Positions 9,398 to 20,605 of a stretch of 64,000 nucleotides of DNA are shown here, piece by piece. The translations under genes and the position numbers were made by a program. This DNA is from Brachionus plicatilis (Eukaryota; Rotifera; Eurotatoria; Ploima; Brachionidae). The stretch's first letter is position 1; each line of letters begins with the position of its first letter. The notes under the pieces were generated by a model. That model was not told the DNA's origin. It was given only the letters and a program-made list of their open reading frames with translations, and ran no database searches. The stretch is from positions 330,282 to 394,281 of the forward strand of contig QEOQ01000640.1 of NCBI GenBank assembly GCA_010279815.1. The letters are read 5' to 3'.

Positions 9398-11890
9398 TTA
9401 TTTAAATATAGGATCATTTTCTACTGCGACCGCGGCAACAACAGCTGCTCCCTTTCCGGAACCGTCCGTAGATAACACAATTTTAAACTTAAAAAAAATT
9501 TTCCAATTTAAATCTACAATAATTTTAGTTTTAGTACTTTATTTAATGAGCTGACCAAGTTAGTCAAGGTTTTTTCAACGACAGCCTGCATTCTGGGATG
9601 GTAGCGGAATAGACTGCCATCAACCGCTATTGTACATTCGGCTCTATTCATTCGTTTTAGAATAACAGCCAGTCCTTTAAAAATTGAAAGCTATTTCCTA
9701 ATTCAGTGATAATTTTTTAACTTACCTGCAGCGGTCAATTTAGCAGCTCGTTTAGTGACAGCCATGCAAATGCATTTGACCACAGCACAGTCTTCATGTG
9801 AAGGATTTTCTATACCTGCCAGCTCTTTGAGTATCCGCTTGGTTCGAGTAAATTTTGAGTTTGAATCTGTTTCGATTTCGTTTAAATATTTTGTGTAAAA
9901 AGATCCTTTTGTAAAGAGAGCATGTCGATAGGCATTTTTTTTCATTTCGTCAACAAAAATTAGTTCCCGATCAATCAATTCGAGTATCATTAGTCTAACC
10001 AATTCACCCAAATACATGCCCGAAACCATTTTTTCAAATCTAATTAATGAAATATTAAAAAACAAAAAATAAAAATAAATTTCTAAATTAATGGATTTTT
10101 TTTTCATTTATTTTGCACAAATGTCAAAAACATCATTAGCCAGAGGTAGCAGAAAAATAAGCTTAAGATATGCCAATTTGTAGAAAAAGTCACAGCGAAT
10201 ATTACATTATCTCAAAAGGAACATCTATAGCATTCTTAAAAGTTAGCTGAATAATTTATTAGCATTGCCTTATAACAAATTGCAAGGTGAATTTATGCAC
10301 TTTTTGTATTAATTAAGGAAGGAACTGGAAAGAATATCTAGTTTTTACTGTTTAAATCAAAAATCCTTAAACCATTTTTTTTAAAAGAAGAAAATATACA
10401 CCAGATTAATATTTATCTTAATATTAAAATGAAAGGAGATAAAATAATTTATTTAAAAAGGTTTCATATTCTAGAGACTTATTTATTTATCTGTGCCGAG
10501 CTAATATGCTTTAAGATTAAAAATTAAAAATCAAAAATGTAAAAATATAAAAATGTTTTTATATTTTTAGATTTGAGAAAAAAATTTTTTATCACAACCA
10601 CAAAACTTACATCTGTTTTCCAACATTTATTGAAGTTTTATCTATTTCTTCATCATATCGAGATCTGATAAAATCAATGCTTCCATTTTCACCAAAAGCA
10701 CCCCATTCTGTATTAACCAACATCTTGAAAATAAAAAAATATAACCAAGTTAAATATTTAACATTTGACCGACTTGTTTTTGATCAGGATCAACATACGA
10801 CTCAAGAATTCCAATACGATCGACATTTTCAATGTAACAGGCGTTTGTACCAGTTCCCAAAATCAATCCCAGAGCAGTCTTTCTATCATAATAAGCAGTG
10901 GACATCACGGTTCCAACAGTGTCGTTTATTAGCACACAAACTTTAACTTTGATATCCTTTTTAAAGAATAAAAATGTAATAACTAATTGTCTTTTCTTTA
11001 TTAAATTAGCTTACACCCCTAGCATCAATGTATTTTTGAAGAGTGGCTACAATGTCTTCTCCTACTACATCAGAACACAAAAACCCCTTGGTCCACCTTA
11101 ACAAAATAGAGTTCGAGAGGCCAAGTTGACGACAAGGAAAAGAAAATGTAAAGCCCAGTGGGTAAGTTCGAGTCATATCCAAGTTGTGATTTTTCATAAA
11201 TAAATACAAACAATTGGCTATGTGACTGAATAATTTTTCACCAGTACCTTTCATGATACTCTCGGAAACAATAAAAACCTTATTGACAATAACCGGCTCT
11301 TCGTTTTCTCTCAGACGAATGAACAATACTCTAAAATTCGAGCCTCCTAAATCCAAAGCCAATATATCGTTGGATTCTTTGCCAGTGGGCAACTGGCAAA
11401 CATAAGTTGGCAACATTTTCACATCAGCTTCGCTGTGTGTACCTCGGTTTAGACCTTTTTCCATTTCGGCTTCAAGAATGTCCATAATTTGTTGAAGAAT
11501 TTCATCGCTTAGTTTAAACTCGTCAAGACGTTTTTGAATCTTTAAAAAAATAAACAAGTAGATTAAATTTTAAAAATGTATTTTTTCTACTTCTTCCAAT
11601 TGTTCTTTGGTTCGTTTTGACTTGCCAATGTCAGGTTCTACATAGCTATCAAGTGATACTTGATATTTAGAAGCATTTGTCGGTTTAGATCGTCTATAAG
11701 AGCGGTAAATGGCATAAGCAAGGACACTTACGATTCCGATGCTGATTGTAGTAGCTGAGGTGGTTAAAAGTTTGCGTATTAAATTCTTACCGAAGTTGGC
11801 CAACTTATTTGTGTTGGATTTCATGATTTGCCCCACAGTATCATCGACTAATGTTTGTGTGGTCTCGGTTACAACTGGAGTTTCAGACAT
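9398..11890 (-). CDS. Hexokinase with N-terminal membrane anchor
   Basis: Seven exons, 5' to 3': 11890-11591, 11539-11015, 10956-10774, 10723-10611, 10039-9726, 9674-9538, 9487-9398; 553 residues, in frame throughout. Introns are 50-58 bases except the fourth (571). It phosphorylates glucose at the head of glycolysis. Visible motifs: ALDLGGSNFRVL (phosphate-binding loop, about residues 161-172), LGFTFSFPCRQ, catalytic Asp in VLINDTVGT, LILGTGTNACY, LVNTEWGAFGENG, FEKMVSGMYLGE, VDGSLFRYHP, and the C-terminal adenosine-site STDGSGKGAA. Length corresponds to one hexokinase unit (about 450 residues) plus about 100 extra at the N-terminus. That extension contains a hydrophobic span (about 44-62, TSATTISIGIVSVLAYAIY) followed by RSYRRSK, a likely membrane anchor instead of the short amphipathic mitochondrial-binding helix of vertebrate hexokinase I. 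Start chosen at the first ATG (CCACCATGT context). Confidence 0.9.
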
Positions 11891-13006
11891 GGTGGAACTA
11901 ATTTTAAAACAAATGTTATTGATCTTTGATGTGTAGATTGGATGAGAACTAGAAACTCGAATTTTAAATTCAAATAAATTGTTGGACTGATTTATGCTGC
12001 CGTTAATTAAATAATTAAATCAAAAGAATATAAATGAAAGAATGAGAAAAAAATATGTAATATAATTGCAAATTTTTATTTAGATTTTTTTATGCAAGCA
12101 TTGCATTCAATTTCAATTAAAATTTTTGTTGAATTGATAAAAAAATTTACATTTTTACATTTTTCTCAAGACTTACTCCAATATTTTCAAATAATTATTG
12201 TGGATTTAATATTGTTCGAGTAGGACAGTGCTCGATTGATTAGTTGAATAATTATTTCAAATAATATGAAATATCATTGTATTATGATAAAAAAAAATTA
12301 TAATAAAAAATTATGCTATTTATGTTATTCAAGTCACCAAATAAAAATCGTCATTTAAATTTTCAATTTAGGCTTGGTAATTTTTTTATATATTTTACAA
12401 TTGATTTAATGATCCATAGTTTTAAATACTTTTATATCACAGATTCAAAGTTAAGGCTTTAAAGTAAATGTAAATCAAAAAAATTAAAATTAAAAAAATA
12501 TTTTATGAGAATTTAATTCTTTTTGGACTATACTATATAAATTTAATTGTTTCAATTATAGTTCACTTAAAAATTCTCGAGATAAAATAAAAAGAAATAT
12601 CTGATTATTTTAAAGACCTGCCATCACAAGTTCAAAAACAACGATTAGAATTTATCAAAAAAATTTCAAAGCTGAACTTCTATATAATGATTTATTTAAT
12701 ATTAATTTTTAAAAAAATTATCAGATTTACCGAAGTGGTCTTAGCGTCCAATTAATTAATACTCTGTATTGAAATTAGCTCCTCAATCTCAATACGACCA
12801 TCTTAAAGTTTGGTGTTAGTCTTAAAAAGTAAGAAAAGTGAATTTTTGTTAAAAAAATTTATTTAACGAAAAAAATTAAAATAAAAAAAATTAAAATCAA
12901 GATTTGATTACACTTGATTATAATTTTATTTTTCAATATTTTTCATTTTTTTTTAAGTAAGAGCAATCAAGTTGGGCTTGAAAACAAGGCATGAATACTC
13001 CTTTAT
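11891..13006. other. No gene seen
   Basis: AT-rich DNA between the hexokinase 5' end and the AAA ATPase 3' end. All frames are stop-dense. The first 200 bases presumably contain the hexokinase promoter. No repeat pair or RNA gene recognised. Confidence 0.45.
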
Positions 13007-14000
13007 TTAAAAATATGGACTGCTAAAATTTTTAATTTTTTCCAAATAATTTTCATCAAAAGTCGGTTTGTGAGTTGAAAGTGCATTCAGCATACCATTC
13101 TATTTAAAATAAAGTAAAATTAATAAAAATAAAATAAAGCTTTAAATAAACCATTGTAATTTTCGAATTGAATGTCTTTTCTGAATTTAAAAAGTTTTCT
13201 TCTGAGAAAGGAATACAGGACTCACTTAAATTAGTTTCTGCACTTTCTCTTGATGGTTTTACAGCATCCTCTTGAAATGATCCATAAGATTGAATCCGTG
13301 CATTCTGCACTACGATACTAATATCTGAACCAGAGTAGCCCTCTGATCTTTTACCTAGCTCCAAAAAATCTTGTGAAGTAAGGTAATGTGGCGAATTTTC
13401 CAAAAATAACTTGAAAATTTTTTCACGCTCTTCCAGTTCTGGTAAAGGAAAATAAACCATTCTATTAAATCTTTTCATAATGGGTGAGTCTAAACACCAT
13501 GGAAAATTTGTAACCCCCAAAACGATAATGTTATCTTTTTTTTTCCTTAAAATATCCATTTGAGATAGAAATTCTGTTTTTGTTATACGAGCATTATCCG
13601 AATCAATCTCGTTTTCGTATGAGCACAAAGCTTCGATTTGGTCAATGAATAAGATGCTTGGCTGTTGTTGCCGAGCCATTTCAAATAAGCTTATAATAAA
13701 ATTTTGAGATTCAAGCGACCATTTTGTCAAAAGGTCTAACAAACTGATCGAAAAAAATGTTGAGTTACTCGCTTCGGTAGCTGCTGCTTTGGCCAAAAAT
13801 GATTTGCCAGTTCCTGGAGGTCCATATAAAAGAATTGCTTGGGATATAAATGAACTCATGGAGCCTGTAAAGATTTCTGGAAAACGAATTGGTAGGACAA
13901 CGCTTTCTTTCAGCGAATTTTTTGCATCCTCTAGACCAGCTATTTCTGACCATTTAACATTGGGTTTTTCTTTTACAATGGGACTCTTTAAATAATCCAT
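13007..14000 (-). CDS. VPS4-type AAA ATPase lacking MIT domain, Walker B Glu replaced by Gln
   Basis: Two exons, 14000-13152 and 13099-13007 (52-base intron), encode 313 residues. The sequence follows VPS4 closely: NVKWSEIAGLEDAK, ILLYGPPGTGKS (Walker A, 60-67), NSTFFSIS, KTEFLSQM, IIVLGVTNFPW, YFPLPELEERE, GYSGSDISIVV, and a C-terminal helix MLNALSTHKPTF encoded by exon 2. VPS4 disassembles ESCRT-III polymers. Three departures are notable. The MIT domain (about 120 residues) is absent and an in-frame stop directly precedes the ATG. Walker B reads LFIDQIEAL, with Gln121 (codon at 13640-13638) where the hydrolytic Glu belongs. The arginine-finger segment IRRRF is IMKRF. The pore-loop motif KWLGES is KWSLES, and the beta domain is shortened. 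It looks like an intact-frame paralogue unlikely to hydrolyse ATP normally; a decaying duplicate is the alternative. Confidence 0.8.
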
Positions 14001-14649
14001 TCAACTCGTTGAATTTTTTTTCAATTATTTTTTATATACCTTACTGCTTATTTTACCGATTTATTTATACTTTTTATTATTTAAGGTATTATTAAGATTG
14101 TGTTGGGTTGTATTTGTCCTTTTTATTTTTTATATATATTAAAAGTTTAACAGTGTGTGTGAGTAATCAACAACAGCATTCTCAGAAATTAACAAGAAGG
14201 TTGATAACAATTTGAATCCGTCTCATTTGATTCAATTGCATATTGGTTTAGAATAGAAGCCATTTTTTGGATAATTATTCATCTATTATTAAGAAAATTT
14301 TCAAAATTTTAACAACAAAAAAATTGCGATTTAATAATTTCAAAATTAGACATTTGATGGCATTCAAGTAAATAGTTATTTGTGATTAAAAAAAATTAGA
14401 CAAATGTTAATTTAAATGCTCTAAAAATTTAAACTTGTTTTGATCAGCTGATGCATAGTTTGTATACTTTTAGTTTAGACAAAAGGTAGATTTTTAACTT
14501 TTTTTTACCGCAAGATATGTAGTACTTTTAAAGGATGTTTCGGATAAAATATTAAACCTTGATATATTTAGAAAAATTTTTGGAGATATTTGATCAAAAA
14601 TGAATAATGAAAAAAAAATATCCTAAATTTTGAAAATATGAAAAACAGT
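14001..14649. other. No gene seen
   Basis: AT-rich spacer upstream of the VPS4-like gene. I looked for an MIT-domain exon on the minus strand here and found no open frame resembling one. The right boundary is the 8-base target duplication of the hAT element. Confidence 0.45.
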
Positions 14650-15730
14650 CAGAGTTGGGATCAGTTATAAAACAATCAGTTTTCAGTCAGTATTAGTTTT
14701 TCGAGCATCAGTTCAGTATCAGTCTCAGTTAATGGGTATCAGTTATCAGTTAAAAATCAGTTAATTAGAAAAATGATACAATTAGTTTATTTATTAAACA
14801 GTTTATAAAAATTAAAGTCTAATTAACATTTAAAACGGATATTTACATATATTTTTTTATTACATTTTAGAAACATTATATTTGATAAATTTTTATAAGT
14901 GAATCTACTTCTATGTGGTCTCATCAAAAATGTAGACCCAGAAAAATGTTTTTCGATAGGTGCCGAGCTGGCTTGAATCGAATAAATATCTCTCACTAAC
15001 AAAGATAAAACTTTAAAATCTCTAGACCGATTTTTCCAATAACTTAGGATATTGCATTCTGTTTTTTCATTTATTTCACTTAAATAGAGATCAAGTTCAT
15101 TTTCAAACCTTTTTAATTCAAAATTTTCAAAGTTTTCCTCATGGACATTCGGCTCATTGAAGCTTAAATAGGACATTAATTCTATTTCTAATTTTCGTTT
15201 TTTACTTTGATGTTCTTGTATATCTGGCTCAATCAGCATTCTTTCCTGAGACAATTTTTCTCTAGAATCAATATACTTGTCTTTAAGAAAAGAAGTTTTA
15301 TACAATAAACATGGTTTTAGTTTAATTATAAATTACTTTTTGTTGCATAAGATTCTAATTCATTTTTAACCAAAGTCTTAAGACTTGAGATCGAAGACAA
15401 CGGCAAAGGTAACTTATATTTGAATCTGACCTTATCTCTGACATTTTTAAAATGAACTTTATTTCAAATAAAAGAAAATAAAAAAGGTTTAGATAATGTA
15501 TATATTAGCTTTTTATTTATTGCAAAGCATTACTAACTAGCCAAAAAAATATATAAGTGTAAAACTAAATTAAAACCGAAAAAAAAATTTTCAAAAATTC
15601 AAATAAATAGTAAAACAGTTTTCAGTCAGTCTCAGTTAATTCAAAATCAGTTATCGGTCAGTTTCAGTTTAACTGATAACTGAAATTAACTGATACTGAT
15701 CAGTTATTCAGTATCAGTTTCCCAACTCTG
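14650..15730 (-). mobile_element. hAT element, internally deleted, intact 8-base target duplication
   Basis: The ends are inverted copies of CAGAGTTGGGA, flanked by perfect AAAACAGT duplications at 14642-14649 and 15731-15738. Eight-base duplications and CA(G) termini are diagnostic of hAT transposons. Both subterminal regions (14650-14770, 15615-15725) are built of repeated CAGTTA/ATCAGTT units in both orientations, as expected for transposase-binding sites. The element keeps only the C-terminal part of a transposase on the minus strand. The perfect target duplication suggests a fairly recent insertion. Confidence 0.85.
14823..15480 (-). pseudogene. hAT transposase C-terminal (dimerisation) fragment
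   Basis: From about 15290 to 14823 the minus strand encodes the hAT C-terminal dimerisation domain: NILSYWKNRSRDFKVLSLLV, then SIQASSAPIEKHFSGSTF and the NLSNIMFLKCN end. The frame has no ATG of its own. An upstream coding stretch at about 15480-15352 (VRFKYKLPLPLSSISSLK) can be joined by an intron GTAATT...TTAAAG, restoring an ESYATK-NKYIDSRE reading. The BED zinc finger and the catalytic DDE part are missing, so it cannot be autonomous. Confidence 0.7.
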
Positions 15731-16227
15731 AAAACAGTGTATTCAATTATTAATTTTAATTTTTAACTAAAACCTATGTAAATTCATGCAAAAAATTGTA
15801 AATTTCAATGATCATTTCAGCATTTTACTTCAGTAGGATTAACTGGCATACAAGTAGACACGAAAAAATTGACGTGTTCTGTCACATGTTATGATTTAAT
15901 CAGTACATGTTTACTAAGTAGTAATTATCAGACTTTTTTATGTGGTTCTTTTTTTAAATTAGAGTTAGTAAATATATCTAAATTTATTTTATGTGTCTTC
16001 TTAATTTGAAACATACTCTTTATATCTATTATCTCTATATTTTTTTCTGAGAATGAGAAAAAATTTACGAAGGCAGTGCGAATGCTTTACTTTGGGCATT
16101 TTTTTGTGCCGAATTCAAAAAAAAAAATAATTTTTACATATCTAACCAAATTTTGTGGTGAAAAAAAATTTAATAAATTCGTTATATTATTTATTCAAAT
16201 AGTATTTATAAAATTAAATATTGTACT
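15731..16227. other. No gene seen
   Basis: AT-rich spacer between the hAT element and the tail of the SINE. No supported structure. Confidence 0.4.
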
Positions 16228-16662
16228 AGTAGTAGTAGTAGTAGTATAGTTTTTCTGCGACAAGTCTAACCTCTTGTAGAACATCCCAAGTTATATTTGG
16301 TTAGCTTGCGGAAGCATTGCTACTTATAACAGAGTTTTTTTATACTCGCTACTTACGTCTTTCGACGTCATTATTTATAGTCATCTTGACTCGCGAGTCC
16401 TGACACGTTCCCATGGGACGATAATCGCTGTTCTAATGTCAGGCTCCATTTTTTAGATGAATGGTAACAACCATCCAGAGTAACGATTTGGCGATGAACT
16501 CAAATCAGGTGGCTAATAGAAGCACAAAACTGAAAGCACAAGCTCAAATCCATAATTTATTTATTTTTTCTAACGTTACATTTATTTAACTTGACTAGGA
16601 TTCGAACCCGGACTTTCAGTCGCAATAAGCTGTTGTTTTACCCAATACACCACCACCTCTCT
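16228..16662 (-). mobile_element. tRNA-derived SINE with (TAC)n tail
   Basis: Reading the minus strand from 16662, the head contains an A-box-like GGTGTATTGGG (about 16651-16641) and a perfect B box GGTTCGAATCC (16608-16598), spaced as in RNA polymerase III type 2 promoters. The flanking bases do not pair into a proper acceptor stem or T arm, so this is not a functional tRNA. A GC-richer body of about 350 bases follows (blocks GTTCATCGCCAAATCG, GAACGTGTCAGGACTCGCG). The element ends in a TAC microsatellite (16247-16228), a typical LINE-mobilised SINE tail. Target-site duplications were not identified. Confidence 0.65.
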
Positions 16663-17147
16663 GAATAAAAAAATCAAACGGAAATAAATTTTTGTTAATG
16701 TCTAATCGAACATAATAGTTTGCCTTTAATTTTTATTGCCAAATAAGCCTTAAATTTTTGTACAATAAATTTCCCATTAAATATTAACCTTTATTATTAA
16801 AACCTTTATTATTAAATATTTTGATAAACAATTAATTAATTATTGAGTCAAAATATGTATCTAATGTTTATTTTCAAGTTAACATTTACCGTCAGTTTAC
16901 CATCGGAATTTTTTTTCTTTATGGTTAGCTAGCTTTTTCACACCATGTTAAACGATTGGGTCCATTGAAAAAAAATCATATCATATCGTAATCATATCTT
17001 ATCTTAATCATATCTATTTTTAAGTGATGCTTAAGAATAGGTTCACTACTCAGTAATTCCTTAAGTAATATGAAAGTGTCTTCATGCTTCTGGGTCCAAT
17101 TTAAAGTCTTTATCCTCTTAAACCAATTCATAAAGTATTATTATATA
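16663..17147. other. No gene seen
   Basis: AT-rich spacer with tandem TATCATATCGTAATCATATC-like wording near 16980-17010. No gene. The last 18 bases before the Tc1/mariner are mirrored on its other side. Confidence 0.4.
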
Positions 17148-18668
17148 CAGTATGTTGCAAAAGTTTAGAAATTTTTTTTTTCGTTAACAAAAGAATTGTT
17201 TTTGCATATATAATAGGCGGGAAAATAAAAAAAGCGTTTTTTTTTCAAATTTTTATTTGTCATCAATCCAAGATCATAATATCAAAAAAAAAATTAAGTG
17301 ATAAAAAAATCCCAAAAAAAAATACAAAAGAAAAAATGGATACAATAAATTAAAAAAAAAAAACGGTTCAAAAGTTTAGAAATTTTTACAATTAAATATT
17401 TAAAATGTTTTGGCCTTATAACAAGCCAAAACTCTTTTTGGCATAGATTCAATCAACTTTTGTACATACTCAGTCGGAATCTTTAACCACTCTTTGTGTA
17501 AAACCTCTTTTAAATGCTCGATAGAGGTTACCATTGTGTTTACCATTTTGGCATCCATGTATGACCATAAGTTCTCGATTGGGTTGAGATCTGGTGAACG
17601 GGCACACCATGGCAGAACCTCAACAACAATTCCCTTACTGAGAGGGCAGTATGTGCCGAAGCGCCATCTTGCTGAAAAATCCAAGGGTCGTCTGGCTCAA
17701 ATAGCAGTTCAACAGATGGTAAAAGGTTGTTTTCCAAGGTGTTGATGTAGACAAATTGATTAATTCGTCCTGTATAAATGTTGCTTATACCAGTGCCTTT
17801 GTAGGAAATGCTTCCCCAGATACCAGCTGACCCTCCACCGTTTTGTAACCTTGGCATACAGAACTTCGGATGAAACTTTTCATTTTTAAACTTTTTTACG
17901 ATTACTCTTGACTTACGATTGAAGACCTCAAAATTGGACTCGTCACTGAAAATAACTCTGGACCTATTATTAACTATCCAATTAAGTCTCGGTCTTTTCT
18001 AATCTCTCTAAAAATGTAATTTTCATCCCTAAAAGTCAGCTTCCGAGGTCTACCAGAACGGCTTCGATCAGACACAGTACCAGTCTCTTCATATCGTTTT
18101 TTAGTTGAAGAGACACATTTTAGAGATACACCTAACATGTTGGCTATCTCATTTTGCTTTTTATCTCGACTTTTTAGCTGGCCCACGATCTGCCATTTTA
18201 GTGGGCTAGAGACGTTTTTTTAACCCATTTATTGGTAATTTTTTGGCAAAATTAAGATTTTTTGGTTAAGTAATTTTGAAAGGACCTATTATTTATTTGT
18301 TTTCTGTACCGAGCTAAAGCTCCTTCAGAAACTAAGTAGTTGGAGAGTATTTATTTTAAGCAGTTTAAGAGCACAATTTACTCAAAATTAGAAGCAATGG
18401 TTGCTAAAACTTTAGGATTACCCGAATTTCTAAACTTTTGCACCGACTTTTATTTTTTATTTTTGAGAGGAAGTTTTATCATTATAAAAATTTAAAAGTT
18501 AATTATATTTTTATGCCGATTGTCATATATCAAATTGTGGAGAAAAAAAAATTCTACAAATTAGTGCTTTTATTTTTTTTCTTTTGAACTCAATTTTTCG
18601 TAAAATACAACAAATAAACAATTTAAGATAAAAAAAATAATCAATTTCTAAACTTTTGCAACATACTG
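17148..18668 (-). mobile_element. Tc1/mariner element
   Basis: Inverted termini CAGTATGTTGCAAAAGTTTA begin at 17148 and end at 18668, each preceded by TA (17146-17147, 18669-18670), the standard Tc1/mariner target duplication. The inverted repetition continues 18 further bases outward on both sides (ATAAAGTATTATTATATA), so either the TIR is longer or the element landed in the centre of a palindrome. It carries one broken transposase gene on the minus strand. Confidence 0.85.
17400..18186 (-). pseudogene. Tc1/mariner transposase, frameshifted
   Basis: The N-terminal frame (from 18186) shows the helix-turn-helix KQNEIANMLGVSLKCVSSTK and the linker SRSGRPRKL. A middle frame (about 17960-17580) contains IFSDESNFEVF (first catalytic Asp) and WIFQQDGASAHTA (second Asp). 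A third frame (about 17684-17400) has RSPDLNPIENLWSYMD (third catalytic Glu, DD34E type). Stops near 17974 and frame changes around 17600-17700 break the gene, so the copy is dead although the catalytic residues remain readable. Confidence 0.85.
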
Positions 18669-19149
18669 TATATAATAATACTTTATACCAAACATAAAGT
18701 ATTATTTAATAAATTGTGTAGTATATGTAATAAATTATTTTTTCAAATCACAAAAACTTTTGAAATAATCTGCACCCAAAAAGTTAAGAATCATTTGTTT
18801 AAACAAAATATTTAAAATAAATTTAATTGACGCGAATAATAATTTAATTGCAAGAAAATATTTTAGTCAAGGTCGAAAATTTAAATAACAAATTGTCAAA
18901 ATTTTTGAAAAATTTTAAACAATTTAACGAATATTTTTGTTATTTAATTTAATGTTGATACATTCTGCGACTTGAAGATTTATTTTAATTTTTTTTAATT
19001 CAACAGTTTTGAAAATTGAAATTTCTGATTAAATATTTTTGAATGTTTTTTTTTTAAATTAAATTCTGACTTAAATATTATCATTATTATAAATTAAAAT
19101 TATAGGTTTAGTCGAATTCAGTTCAAAATGATAAAAAAGAACAAATCGA
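18669..19149. other. No gene seen
   Basis: AT-rich spacer between two mobile elements; includes the 8-base target duplication CAAATCGA at 19142-19149. Confidence 0.4.
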
Positions 19150-20206
19150 GGCATCTTGAAGTTGATGATCAATTCAAAGAGTTTATCTTTAGATATTAGA
19201 CTAAATCTTTGATTTAATTTAAATAATTGTAATGTAACATGCTTTACATGCAATGTAGATTTAGAAAATACAAAAAAATTGAAAAAACATTTTCTCAGTC
19301 CATTGATAATCTATTTTAATATTTAAATGTATTAAATGATTTTTTGTAAAGTTTATTTGAGATTTTTAGTTTCAAAAGTATTTGTTTTAGCATTCACAAT
19401 TAAATTCAAAAAATAAATTCAAATAAAAAATTCAAAATTAGTAATAAAATGAAAATTAAACTGGCAAATTGAAGTTCATGATCAAATGTAAATTTCAAAT
19501 CAAAATTTTTAGTTTTTGATTCAAATAAAATGGTATTTTTTATCAATTTTTTAATAATAAATGACTATACTTTATTAAACATTATTTGTTTAATCTATAA
19601 TTAGATAGAAAATTATATGAATTTTTGTCTGAAGTAAAAATAAAATCTTAATCGATATTTTGAAATTTTGCAATACAAAATTTAACATTGTTTCGCCGTT
19701 AAATATTTTAATTAATATTAAAATATCATTTAAAGTCATAATTTGGATACCTTGATGTCGATTTTAAATTTGTCTTTAAAATTTTCAAGTTAAGATTTTA
19801 GAAGAATCAATTAAAGCTCAATTAAAAAAAAAAGAATTGTTTTTTTTTTATTAAAATAATAAACTTCTAATGTTTAATTTAAAAAAACTTTAAAAAAATC
19901 TAATTTCATCATTTTTATTAAGATTTGAATCAATTAAATTTTGATCATTTGATTATGATCATGAACTTCAAGTTGCCAATTAAACTTTCAAAAAAACAGT
20001 TAACTAAATTGAAAATCGATTTTATCATTTATCATTGAATTGAGAAAATGTTTTTCAATTTTTTTTTTATTTTCTAAATCTACATTGCATGTAAATGATG
20101 TGACATTAAAATTATTTAAATAAAATCAAAGATTCATTTTAATATCTAAAGATAAACTTTTTGAATTGAAATGATATTTTGAATTGATCATCAACTTCAA
20201 GATGCC
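19150..20206. mobile_element. Non-coding long-TIR element with 8-base target duplication
   Basis: The ends are long inverted repeats beginning GGCATCTTGAAGTTGATGAT and running about 170 bases (shared blocks GATCAATTCAAA, AGTTTATCTTTAGATATT, TTACATGCAATGTAGATTTA, ACATTTTCTCA). Perfect CAAATCGA duplications flank it at 19142-19149 and 20207-20214. The 1.06-kb interior is AT-rich with no ORF. A single arm of the same family lies at 38886-39025. Termini are unlike the hAT element nearby, although the 8-base duplication would fit hAT or a few other superfamilies. Confidence 0.8.
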
Positions 20207-20605
20207 CAAATCGAATAATTTTTTATAAAAGCTCAAAATTTCATTTCCGTGAATGCAACATGGTGCAATAATAGTTGAATCAGTTATCAATTTTTGCAAA
20301 TTTAGATTTAGAAGTAATAATCTCTTGACTGATAGAATTTAAAATATAATTTTTACTTCTAATGTTTTTTTAGACTTAAATGTTTATCGTAAATTTTTGA
20401 AAATAATCTCCGAATTCTTTTTGAATATCCATAAGCCTGGTATCTAAATCTCGGTTACAAACCAGTTTTCCTCAAAATTACAATTTAAAAAAAATTTCTA
20501 TCTATCTTACTTTATGCCAAATAAAAAAATAAAAAAATCATTCAACTAAAAAAGGTACACTTTATTAAATTTACAAAAAGATTTAAGTTTTTTATAATTA
20601 TCGAT

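Noticed and set aside
14001..14649. Searched for an MIT-domain exon of the VPS4-like gene
   Set aside because: No minus-strand open frame with MIT-like helices, and a stop codon directly precedes the ATG.
16228..16247. Short AGT/TAC repeat considered as a CRISPR-like or satellite array
   Set aside because: It is a simple trinucleotide run and fits a SINE tail.
16598..16662. Possible functional tRNA gene on the minus strand
   Set aside because: A and B boxes are present but acceptor and T-arm pairing is poor, and a long body with microsatellite tail follows, so a SINE head is a better reading.
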